Below, piece by piece: positions 16,625-23,709 of a DNA stretch of 64,000 nucleotides. Every line of letters begins with the position of its first letter. Within the stretch, counting starts at the first letter, position 1. A program made the position numbers and the translations under genes. A model generated the notes under the pieces. The model was not told the origin of the DNA. It saw nothing but the letters and a program-made list of their open reading frames with translations, and searched no databases. This DNA is from Flavobacterium arcticum. Lineage in GTDB: Bacteria; Bacteroidota; Bacteroidia; Flavobacteriales; Flavobacteriaceae. The DNA lies in assembly GCF_003344925.1 (NCBI RefSeq), contig NZ_CP031188.1, forward strand, positions 494,501 through 558,500, in the 5' to 3' direction.

Positions 16625-18019
16625 ATGAAAAAAATCATTACACTATTCGCTTTACTTATCACTACAGGGTTATTTGCCCAAGATATTAAAGGCACATGGT
16701 ATGGACTACTTACTTTTCCTGGAGGAAAACTGCGTATAACTGTACACGTAGAACAATCTGAAAAAGGCTTTACAGCTACTATGGATAGCCCAGACCAAGG
16801 TACAATGGGCATACCTACAGAGAATGTGTTATTTGATGGTAAAGAAATGAGCTTTACCATACCCGCAATAAATGGAGAGTATAAAGGCGTGTATGAAAAC
16901 AATGGTTTTGTAGGTACATTTACACAAAACAATTACCCAATACCACTTAATTTAGGCCGAGAAGAAATAAAAACTGAAAAGCCTAAAAGACCACAAGAAC
17001 CTGTAAAACCATATCCATATTATAGCGAAGAGGTTACATTTAAAAACGAAAAAGCAGGTATAACCCTTGCAGGAACACTAACTATGCCTAAAAAAGAAGG
17101 TAACTTTCCTGCGGTAGTGCTTATAAGTGGCAGCGGACCACAAAATCGTGATGAGGAACTATTAGGGCACAAACCTTTTTTAGTATTATCTGACTTCTTA
17201 ACAAGAAATGGCATTGCTGTATTACGCTATGACGACAGAGGTGTAGCTACTTCGGGCGGTACATTTGAAGGTTCTACCACTAATGATTTTGCTACAGATG
17301 CTACAGCAGCTTTTACCTACTTGCAATCGTTACCCTCAATAAATAAAAGAAAAGTAGGACTTATAGGGCATAGCGAAGGAGGAACTATTGCCCCTATGGT
17401 AGCAAATGCAAATAAAGATGTAGCTTTTATAGTATTAATGGCAGGAACTGCAATACCTGGTGATGAATTAATGATGTTGCAAAACTATTTGTTAGGCAAA
17501 GCAAACGGAATGCCTGAAGAAGAACTTACAAATCTGGGCAATATTAATCGTAAAATATATGATGTAATAAAAGAAGATATACCGCTAACAGAAATAAAAA
17601 CGAAGCTATATAATGTATTTAATAGTGAACTAAAGCCTCTTTTTATTTCTAAAGGGATTTCTAACGAGCAGGTTACTCAATATATTAATATGCAAGTAGC
17701 AGAGCTTTCTTCGCCTTGGTACACTAACTTTATACGTTATAATCCTACTACTGCATTAGAAAAAGTACAATGCCCTATATTGGCGCTAAACGGAGATAAA
17801 GATTTACAGGTTGCAGCTATTGCTAATCTTGACGCTATAAAAAGAGCTGCCGAAAAAAGTGGTAATAAAAAAGTAACCACTAAACAATTATCAGGGCTTA
17901 ATCACTTATTTCAAGAAAGCAGTACAGGTTCACCTTCAGAGTATGGTAGTATAGAGCAAACTATAGCACCTTCTGCACTAAATGAAATTTCGGTATGGAT
18001 ACTTAAACAAGTAAAATAA
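16625..18019 (+). CDS. Exported alpha/beta hydrolase
   Basis: A 464-residue periplasmic or secreted serine hydrolase. The signal peptide is MKKIITLFALLITTGLFAQ. A beta-rich N-terminal domain (about 20-115, GTWYGLLTFPGGKLRITV) comes before the alpha/beta hydrolase domain (about 145-464). That domain has an oxyanion-region motif VVLISGSGPQNRD, the nucleophile elbow GLIGHSEGG, an Asp-containing strand LALNGDKDLQV and the C-terminal His in LSGLNHLFQ. The layout matches serine-aminopeptidase/S33-type hydrolases widespread in Bacteroidota. The substrate is unknown. It is transcribed alone between two terminators. Confidence 0.87.
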   Translation: MKKIITLFALLITTGLFAQDIKGTWYGLLTFPGGKLRITVHVEQSEKGFTATMDSPDQGTMGIPTENVLFDGKEMSFTIPAINGEYKGVYENNGFVGTFTQNNYPIPLNLGREEIKTEKPKRPQEPVKPYPYYSEEVTFKNEKAGITLAGTLTMPKKEGNFPAVVLISGSGPQNRDEELLGHKPFLVLSDFLTRNGIAVLRYDDRGVATSGGTFEGSTTNDFATDATAAFTYLQSLPSINKRKVGLIGHSEGGTIAPMVANANKDVAFIVLMAGTAIPGDELMMLQNYLLGKANGMPEEELTNLGNINRKIYDVIKEDIPLTEIKTKLYNVFNSELKPLFISKGISNEQVTQYINMQVAELSSPWYTNFIRYNPTTALEKVQCPILALNGDKDLQVAAIANLDAIKRAAEKSGNKKVTTKQLSGLNHLFQESSTGSPSEYGSIEQTIAPSALNEISVWILKQVK

Positions 18020-18048
18020 CAAAACTATATTTTAAAACAGAAAAAGCG

Positions 18049-18075
18049 AAAGGCTGCCATTAGGCAGCCTTTTTT
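18049..18075 (+). terminator. Intrinsic terminator of the alpha/beta hydrolase gene
   Basis: A 10-bp stem (AAAGGCTGCC 18049-18058 with GGCAGCCTTT 18063-18072) with an ATTA loop and a T-run. The hairpin core recurs at 20068-20083. Confidence 0.9.
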
Positions 18076-18124
18076 ATGAGAACGATTATCATAAAAAGTA
18101 ATAAGAAAATTCGTTAAATTTAAC

Positions 18125-18154
18125 TTGTAAATATTTAATATACAGACTATATTG
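18125..18154 (+). promoter_or_regulatory. Weak promoter candidate of the T9SS cargo gene
   Basis: TTG at 18125-18127 is followed after 20 nt by TATATTG (18148-18154), a -7-like box lacking one T. It lies 15 nt before the ATG at 18170. Confidence 0.25.
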
Positions 18155-18169
18155 CAAAAAAAACATGCT

Positions 18170-20044
18170 ATGAAAAAATTATTATTACTTTTTGCGATGA
18201 CGTTTATGAGTATTACATATGCTCAAAACAACAACACTTTGTGTTCTGACGCCCAAGCACTCTGTGGTGCGCTAGGCAATCCTTTTATTAATACTATCAA
18301 TTCTGATCCTGCTATGCCAGGTCCTGAATATGGGTGTTTGGGTAATGAACCAAACCCATATTGGTTTTATATCCCTGTTAGTGATGATGGAGTGCTTAGT
18401 TTTTTTCTTAGTCAAGAAAGCTTTGAAGGAAACCCTATTGATATTGATTTTATCTGTTATGGTCCTTTTAGCTCATTGGCAGAGTCTTGTAATAATTTAG
18501 ACTTAGATCATATTATAGATTGCAGCTATTCGGCAGCAGCAACAGAAACAGCAACCATACCCAATGCACAAGCAGGAGAATATTACATAATGATGGTTAC
18601 TAACTTTTCTAATCAAGCAGGACTTATTACTATTGATATAGAAGAAGAAACTACAGGAGCTATAGATTGTACTGGTATTCAACTAACAACATTTATAGAT
18701 ACTAATGAAAATGGAGTTAAAGATAGTAACGAGTTAAACTTTAATCTTGGTAATTTTAACTATGAAATTAATAATGATGGCGTAGTACATAATGTTACTA
18801 CACCAACCGGAAATTATTTTATTTATGACCCCGAAGCGGCTAATACTTATGATATAGGTTTTGATGTACTACCATTATATGCTCCTTACTTTTCTGTAAC
18901 CACGTCTTATTATGAAGATATTGCAGTAATAGCAGGAGAAACTGTAACTACATATTACTTTCCTGTAACAGTGGTACAACCTTACAGTGATCTTGCTGTT
19001 TATATTATTCCTGTACAGCAACCACGACCTGGATTTGAACATAATGTAAATGTTGTTTATGCTAACCTTAGCCCTGCAAGTGTTGCAGAAGGTAGTGTTA
19101 CTTTTACAGCCGATGCCCCGCTTACTATAACTAATGTAGGCGAAACAGTAACTGATCTTACTGATGTGAGCTTTACTTACAACTTCACGAACCTTGCGCC
19201 CTATGAAACCGTTACTTTTCCTGTAACACTATATGTGCCAGTAGAAACAGAGTTAGGAGAAGTAGTTACCAATACAGCTATTATAACTTCTGAAGTGGAT
19301 GATATGACACTTGATAATAATACATCTGTTAATAATGATATCGTAGTTGGATCTTATGATCCTAATGATAAAATGGAATCAAGAGGTCGAGATGTTTTAA
19401 TCTCTGAATTTGACAATAACGACTATCTATATTACACCATTCGTTTCCAAAACATGGGTACAGCCAGTGCTATAAATGTAAGAGTAGAAGATGTATTAAA
19501 TGATCAGCTTGATGAAAGTACAGTAGAGATGATACGCTCTAGCCACAACTATGTTATGGAAAAAGATGGTAATGAGCTTACATGGACTTTTGATAATATT
19601 CAACTACCTGCAGAACAAGACGATGAAGCAGGCAGCAATGGCTATGTTTATTTTAGAGTTAAGCCATTACCTGGGTTTGCTCTTGGTGATATGATACCAA
19701 ATGGTGCAGGAATTTATTTTGACTTTAATGAAGTTGTAGAAACTAATACTTTTGAAACACATTTTGTTCAAGCAACAGCAAGTACAGATACTTTTGAGCT
19801 AGGTAACTTTACTATATACCCTAACCCTGCCAACAATGCTGTAACTATTGCTTTGAGCAATACTACTAATATTATTAATTCAGTAAAAGTTTATGACCTA
19901 ACAGGAAAACTAATATTTAATAGTAGTAGCGTAGTAAGTAACAATCTACATATTAATACTTCGGCATTTGCTAAAGGAACTTACTTTGTAGATGTTATTA
20001 CCAATACAGGTATAAAACATACTAAAAAACTTTTAGTTAACTAA
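18170..20044 (+). CDS. T9SS type A sorting-domain protein with conserved-repeat (DUF7619-like) region
   Basis: A 624-residue protein secreted by the type IX secretion system. It has a signal peptide (MKKLLLLFAMTFMSITYAQ), an N-terminal beta-rich domain with paired cysteines (about 25-165), and a middle Ig-like region. A conserved segment from about residue 400 begins GSYDPNDKMESRGRDVLIS and contains YTIRFQNMGTASA and GAGIYFDFNEVVETN. The C-terminal type A sorting domain has FTIYPNPANNAVTI, KVYDLTGKLIF and FAKGTYFVDV and ends KKLLVN. The ATG at 18170 starts the signal peptide; an in-frame TTG lies 18 nt upstream. A PorV-like protein is encoded at 36289. Its role at the surface is unknown. Confidence 0.9.
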   Translation: MKKLLLLFAMTFMSITYAQNNNTLCSDAQALCGALGNPFINTINSDPAMPGPEYGCLGNEPNPYWFYIPVSDDGVLSFFLSQESFEGNPIDIDFICYGPFSSLAESCNNLDLDHIIDCSYSAAATETATIPNAQAGEYYIMMVTNFSNQAGLITIDIEEETTGAIDCTGIQLTTFIDTNENGVKDSNELNFNLGNFNYEINNDGVVHNVTTPTGNYFIYDPEAANTYDIGFDVLPLYAPYFSVTTSYYEDIAVIAGETVTTYYFPVTVVQPYSDLAVYIIPVQQPRPGFEHNVNVVYANLSPASVAEGSVTFTADAPLTITNVGETVTDLTDVSFTYNFTNLAPYETVTFPVTLYVPVETELGEVVTNTAIITSEVDDMTLDNNTSVNNDIVVGSYDPNDKMESRGRDVLISEFDNNDYLYYTIRFQNMGTASAINVRVEDVLNDQLDESTVEMIRSSHNYVMEKDGNELTWTFDNIQLPAEQDDEAGSNGYVYFRVKPLPGFALGDMIPNGAGIYFDFNEVVETNTFETHFVQATASTDTFELGNFTIYPNPANNAVTIALSNTTNIINSVKVYDLTGKLIFNSSSVVSNNLHINTSAFAKGTYFVDVITNTGIKHTKKLLVN

Positions 20045-20061
20045 AAATAATATCTATAGAT

Positions 20062-20091
20062 AAAAAAGCTGCCATTAGGCAGCTTTTTTAT
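20062..20091 (+). terminator. Intrinsic terminator of the T9SS cargo gene
   Basis: A 12-bp stem (AAAAAAGCTGCC 20062-20073 with GGCAGCTTTTTT 20078-20089) with an ATTA loop. It shares the core GCTGCCATTAGGCAGC with the terminator at 18049. Confidence 0.9.
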
Positions 20092-20161
20092 TTTAACACC
20101 TATAACATAAACTATAATTTTCATTACTTTGCCAGAATTTTAAAATAACACTCACACGTAT

Positions 20162-20890
20162 ATGAAAAGAATTTTATCGCTATTTATTACTCTATTATTG
20201 CTTATTGCCTGTAATAAAAAAGATCATGGTGACACTAACCTACACATTACAGGAACTGTAAAAGGTTTAAAACAAGGTAAACTGTACATACAGCACGTAA
20301 GAGATACAGCTCTTGTAACAATGGATTCTATTATAATCAACGGGAATTCATCTTTTGAGAGCCATTTAAAACTAGACTCTCCCGAAATGTTATACCTGTT
20401 TTTAGATAGAGGGCAAACAAACTCGGTAGATAACAGTCTGCCATTTTTTGCTGAACCAGGTGAAATGACTATAGAGACTACTAACGATGAGTTTTTCGCA
20501 AAAGCTACGATTACAGGCTCTGAAAATCAAAAAATGTATGAAGAGTTTCTTAAAATGAAAAAACGCTTTACAAACGACAACCTAGACCTTATAGAGCAGA
20601 ATGTAAAAGCAACTCAGGAAAATAATACTGTTCAACTTGATAGCATTTCGCAAAAAATGGATCAGACTACAAAAAGACGCTATCTATTTACAGTAAACTA
20701 TGCACTTAACCATGCCAAGTATGACTTAGGTCCTTACCTAGCATTATCGGAAATATATGATGCCAACGTTATATATCTTGATACAATACAAAAAAGTATG
20801 ACTCCCGAAGTAGCAAAATCATACTACGGTAAAATGCTTACTAAATATGTAAAGGGTATAAAAGCAGAAGAAGCTAATTCGGTTAAATAA
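20162..20890 (+). CDS. DUF4369-type lipoprotein
   Basis: A 242-residue lipoprotein: signal peptide with lipobox (LLIAC, Cys17), then a beta-rich domain starting NLHITGTVKGLKQGKLYIQH. This is the pattern of DUF4369, the domain that precedes thioredoxin-like folds in many Bacteroidota proteins. Here no CxxC thioredoxin domain follows; the C-terminal half (about 120-242) is helical and charged (YEEFLKMKKRF, MDQTTKRRYLFTVNYAL). This is either a stand-alone DUF4369 protein or one that lost its redox domain. It is flanked by terminators on both sides, so it is monocistronic. Confidence 0.72.
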   Translation: MKRILSLFITLLLLIACNKKDHGDTNLHITGTVKGLKQGKLYIQHVRDTALVTMDSIIINGNSSFESHLKLDSPEMLYLFLDRGQTNSVDNSLPFFAEPGEMTIETTNDEFFAKATITGSENQKMYEEFLKMKKRFTNDNLDLIEQNVKATQENNTVQLDSISQKMDQTTKRRYLFTVNYALNHAKYDLGPYLALSEIYDANVIYLDTIQKSMTPEVAKSYYGKMLTKYVKGIKAEEANSVK

Positions 20891-20910
20891 GTAAAATATA
20901 AAGCAAACAA

Positions 20911-20942
20911 AAAACGCTTCAGTTTCCTGAAGCGTTTTTTTA
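20911..20942 (+). terminator. Intrinsic terminator of the DUF4369 lipoprotein gene
   Basis: A 12-bp stem (AAAACGCTTCAG 20911-20922 with CTGAAGCGTTTT 20927-20938) with a TTTC loop and T-run. Confidence 0.9.
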
Positions 20943-20949
20943 TTTATTG

Positions 20950-21023
20950 AGCCGATAGAGGGACTCGAACCCACGACCTGCTGATTACAAATCAGCTGCT
21001 CTAGCCAGCTGAGCTACATCGGC
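20950..21023 (-). tRNA. tRNA-Thr (anticodon TGT)
   Basis: Read on the minus strand, the 74-nt sequence starts GCCGATGTAGCTCAGC and folds into a standard cloverleaf. It has a 7-bp acceptor with G7-U wobble, D arm GCTC/GAGC, and anticodon stem GCTGA/TCAGC enclosing TTTGTAA (anticodon TGT at 20989-20987). The T arm has a TTCGAGT loop, and the discriminator base is T at 20950. CCA is not encoded. The T stem GTGGG/CCCTC contains one U-U opposition (positions 50/64). It decodes ACA and, with wobble, ACG. Confidence 0.96.
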
Positions 21024-21102
21024 GTCTCAATTCGGGTGCAAATATAAGACTCAAACCCAAACTTCCAAAAAAAATTATAAGTTTTTTACAACTTATTTTT
21101 GA

Positions 21103-21369
21103 TTAAAGTGTGTTCACTTTTTCAACAAGCTGTATAGCAGACTGTTCCAATTCTTGGTTTATTTGCTTAAAATGTGCTTTTTTATTCTCCACATCTTTTT
21201 GGTTCACTTTTTTGATAAGACTATCAAAAGTTGCAATAGCTTCATCTATTAAAGCTTCTGATTCTTTTGTTGGTTTTCCCGTAGTGGTCATCTCCCAAAT
21301 GTAAATTGCTTCAATAATGTCTCCTAATACGAAGTTAATATCCTTTTTTAAATCTTTTACGCTTGCCAT
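21103..21369 (-). CDS. Small conserved helical protein, function unknown
   Basis: An 88-residue, charged, all-helical protein (MASVKDLKKDINFVLGDIIE at the start, then coiled-coil-like stretches rich in Lys, Glu and Gln). There is no signal peptide and no known motif. Composition and codon use look genuine and the start is a clean ATG. It is the last gene after idi-queD-manA on the same strand (58-nt gap), so it may be on the same transcript. I recall similar short proteins in flavobacterial genomes but cannot name a family. Confidence 0.7.
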   Translation of the reverse strand: MASVKDLKKDINFVLGDIIEAIYIWEMTTTGKPTKESEALIDEAIATFDSLIKKVNQKDVENKKAHFKQINQELEQSAIQLVEKVNTL

Positions 21370-21427
21370 TTTCTGTTTTTATTAAAATTTCGGTACAAAA
21401 TTACAACTATTCCGTTAAGTAAAGCTA

Positions 21428-22390
21428 TTATGAAATATATATTTCTAATAATGTTGCTTTACCTGAAAGCGAATATTGCTTTAATCCAGCAGGAATAAGT
21501 ATCGTATCACCCTTTTTAAAGCTGTACTGTGTTCCGTTAGCCGTAAGGGTATAATCACCCTCAGTACAAATATAAACGGTAAAACTACTACCTTCTTTAT
21601 CTACATTAGCCTCACCTGTAAGCGGTAAATAAGCTGTGGTAAAATAAGGGCAGTCTACTGCTATATTAGAAGTGTTAAGTACTTTAGTATATTCTTTTTT
21701 AGTATCTGTAGTATTATAATTCATAGCATCAAGAGCCTGCTCTACGTGCAGTTCGCGCGATTTACCATTTGCATCTACCCTGTCCCAGTCATAAATACGA
21801 TAGGTAATATCGCTAGTCTGCTGTATCTCGGCTATAACAATACCTGTACCTATGGCGTGTATTGTTCCTGTTTCTAAAAAGAAAACATCACCCGCTTTTA
21901 CAGGAACTTCATTTAATATCTCAATAAGGTTTTTATTTTCGAGATGTTCTAAATATTCTTCAGGACTCGATTTTTCTTTGAAACCTACGATTATTCTTGC
22001 ACCTTCATCTGCCTGCATTATATACCACATTTCGGTTTTACCGAAAGAGTCATGACGTTCTTTTGCCAGCTCATCATTAGGGTGTACTTGTATAGAAAGA
22101 TCGCTACGTGCATCAAGAAATTTAAATAATAACGGAAACTGAGCACCATATTGCTGATATACTTTGCTACCTAGAAGAGCTTCGGGGTAGGTATTCATTA
22201 ATTCGGTTAATGGTTTCCCCTCATAAGTACCATTTTTTACTACGCTTACATCGCCAGCAACATCTGACAGCTCCCAACTCTCACCTGTAGTCTCAGTAGG
22301 TATGTTTTTACCTAAATCATTTTTTAGTTTAGTACCTCCCCATATCCTGTCTTTTAGGATTGGTTCAAAAATCAACGGATACAATTCCAT
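21428..22390 (-). CDS. manA: Mannose-6-phosphate isomerase, class I
   Basis: A cytoplasmic zinc enzyme converting fructose-6-P and mannose-6-P, which supplies GDP-mannose-type sugars for glycans. The 320 residues match the short bacterial class I form. Metal ligands are in LSIQVHPNDELAKE (Gln, His) and GTIHAIGTGIVIAEIQQTSD (His and the following acidic residues). RIYDWDR, preceding the second half, is the family signature, and a cupin-like C-terminal domain follows. It is the third gene of the idi-queD-manA operon, beginning 1 nt after queD. Confidence 0.92.
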   Translation of the reverse strand: MELYPLIFEPILKDRIWGGTKLKNDLGKNIPTETTGESWELSDVAGDVSVVKNGTYEGKPLTELMNTYPEALLGSKVYQQYGAQFPLLFKFLDARSDLSIQVHPNDELAKERHDSFGKTEMWYIMQADEGARIIVGFKEKSSPEEYLEHLENKNLIEILNEVPVKAGDVFFLETGTIHAIGTGIVIAEIQQTSDITYRIYDWDRVDANGKSRELHVEQALDAMNYNTTDTKKEYTKVLNTSNIAVDCPYFTTAYLPLTGEANVDKEGSSFTVYICTEGDYTLTANGTQYSFKKGDTILIPAGLKQYSLSGKATLLEIYIS

Positions 22391-22391
22391 A

Positions 22392-22802
22392 TTATTCTCC
22401 TTTATAGGTTACAAAATTTCGTGGGGTTTCATAAAGCACTACTTCTAATGCCATAGTATTAGCTATTCGCTTTCTGATTTTATTCCAAATTACCACAACA
22501 ATATTCTCGGCAGTAGGATTTAAATCTGCAAACTCAGGAACATCTAGGTTAAGGTTTTTATGATCGAAAGCATCTTCTACTTCTTCTTTAATGATATCTT
22601 TTAGGACTTTTATATCAATCACATAACCAGTATCGGGGTCTATATCGCCCGTTACACTTACAATAAGGTCATAATTATGACCATGAAAGTTAGGGTTATT
22701 GCACTTCCCGAAAACAGCATCATTACGCTCCTCTGCCCAGTCAGGACGGTATAAGCGGTGTGCTGCATTAAAATGGGCTTTCCTACTAACAGTTACTTTC
22801 AT
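22392..22802 (-). CDS. queD: 6-pyruvoyl-tetrahydropterin synthase / 6-carboxytetrahydropterin synthase family (QueD-like)
   Basis: A 136-residue T-fold enzyme acting on 7,8-dihydroneopterin triphosphate, for queuosine (QueD) or pterin synthesis. Zinc ligands are the His in HFNAAHRLYR and the two His in PNFHGHNY; the catalytic Cys is in FGKCNNPNFHG and a catalytic His in AFDHKNLNLD. Sequence alone does not separate QueD from eukaryote-like PTPS; the Cys spacing and bacterial context favour a QueD-type protein. It lies 7 nt after idi and 1 nt before manA. Confidence 0.8.
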   Translation of the reverse strand: MKVTVSRKAHFNAAHRLYRPDWAEERNDAVFGKCNNPNFHGHNYDLIVSVTGDIDPDTGYVIDIKVLKDIIKEEVEDAFDHKNLNLDVPEFADLNPTAENIVVVIWNKIRKRIANTMALEVVLYETPRNFVTYKGE

Positions 22803-22809
22803 ATCAATC

Positions 22810-23370
22810 TTATTGAATCGGGGTTCCCCCTTCGTTACATAATGGGCTTTTATGTTCTTCTAGATAATGATAAAACTCATCAAATATTATTTTAAACCAA
22901 GCGGTATAAATATCAGGATTGATCTTCATATCATCTTTTACAGCTCCTATACCCATCCATTTCCAGCTTTCGGCTTCTTCTTTATTAATGTTAGGCTCAT
23001 CGTTATAATAACCTATCATTACGTGGTCAAATTCATGCTCTGTAAGCCCATTATCAAAAGGAGCTTTATAAATAAATGAAAATAGTTCTTTCAGTTCAGC
23101 TTTTATACCCATCTCTTCCATCAACCTACGGTTACCCGCCTGCAAATTGGTTTCTCCTTCTCGTTGATGACTACATGTAGTATTAGTCCACAATAATGGC
23201 GAATGGTATTTTTGCGCTGCACGCTGTTGTAACATTATCTCATTTTTAGAGTTGAGTATAAATACCGAAAATGCACGGTGTAGCAATGCTTTTTCATGAG
23301 CTTCCATTTTGGGCATAAGCCCTATTTGCTCATCCTTTTCGTTTACTAATATTACTTTTTCTTCTGTCAT
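22810..23370 (-). CDS. idi: Isopentenyl-diphosphate delta-isomerase, type I
   Basis: A cytoplasmic Nudix-fold enzyme that interconverts IPP and DMAPP for isoprenoids (quinones, carotenoids, undecaprenyl carriers). It has 186 residues from the ATG at 23370. Type I motifs are present: HRAFSVFILNSKNEIMLQQR, the active-site Cys in NTTCSHQREGE, the Nudix-like GNRRLMEEMGI and the metal-binding EHEFDHVMIG. An alternative upstream Met (23391) overlaps a putative -7 box, so the shorter start is preferred. It is the first gene of an operon with queD and manA. Confidence 0.92.
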   Translation of the reverse strand: MTEEKVILVNEKDEQIGLMPKMEAHEKALLHRAFSVFILNSKNEIMLQQRAAQKYHSPLLWTNTTCSHQREGETNLQAGNRRLMEEMGIKAELKELFSFIYKAPFDNGLTEHEFDHVMIGYYNDEPNINKEEAESWKWMGIGAVKDDMKINPDIYTAWFKIIFDEFYHYLEEHKSPLCNEGGTPIQ

Positions 23371-23388
23371 AAATATGCTTATAGCTCT

Positions 23389-23396
23389 CAAAAATA
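23389..23396 (-). promoter_or_regulatory. Candidate -7 element of the idi-queD-manA operon
   Basis: On the minus strand TATTTTTG matches TAnnTTTG, about 19 nt before the idi ATG at 23370. No clear -33 box. Confidence 0.3.
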
Positions 23397-23491
23397 AGAA
23401 ATTATTTGTGGAAATACAGGAGATATATTCTTAACCTTTCTTATAGAATAAAAAATAAAACATATTGCGAAAATAGTACCAACATCTTCTT

Positions 23492-23525
23492 TGAAAAAAA
23501 ACAAGACCCGCTTTTTACGGGTCTT
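23492..23525 (-). terminator. Intrinsic terminator after the ABC1-kinase/DUF2256 operon
   Basis: An 8-bp stem (AAGACCCG 23503-23510 with CGGGTCTT 23518-23525) is followed, on the minus strand, by GTTTTTTTT. It lies 32 nt past the stop of the broken DUF2256 gene. Confidence 0.8.
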
Positions 23526-23556
23526 TAATCAATATAAAATTCTAAAAAAATAAAGA

Positions 23557-23709
23557 TTACTTATTACGGCAATTATCACTCCAATATTTTACATCATCCC
23601 AGTTTTTTGCTCACTTTTCTCGCCAAGTAAACTCACACTCGCAAACAGAGCAGGTTCTTGATGGCAAATAGGACTTGTTTCCTTTACTTGAGGTATTTTT
23701 CAAACCCAC
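23557..23709 (-). pseudogene. DUF2256 zinc-ribbon protein, interrupted by an in-frame TGA
   Basis: Too short for usual gene calling. On the minus strand one frame reads KGNKSYLPSRTCSVC, then ECEFTWREK, a stop (TGA at 23613-23611), then AKNWDDVKYWSDNCRNK and a TAA at 23559. This is the DUF2256 pattern (LPSKxCxVC...FTWRxKW...WDxVKYCSxxCR). The stop stands exactly where the family has Trp (one-base TGG to TGA), and the third zinc Cys is Trp (KYWSDNC). No ATG is available; GTG at 23709 or TTG at 23703 would overlap the end of the ABC1 kinase gene. It is almost certainly a recently decayed last gene of the TetR-ABC1 operon. Confidence 0.78.

Noticed and set aside
20068..20083. GCTGCCATTAGGCAGC repeat as a mobile element end
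   Set aside because: Both copies are followed by T-runs just after gene stops, which fits terminators; no transposase or target duplication is seen.
23611..23613. In-frame TGA read as Trp or selenocysteine
   Set aside because: Other genes here use TGG for Trp and no SECIS-like structure is seen; a second conserved residue is also changed, so decay is the simpler explanation.
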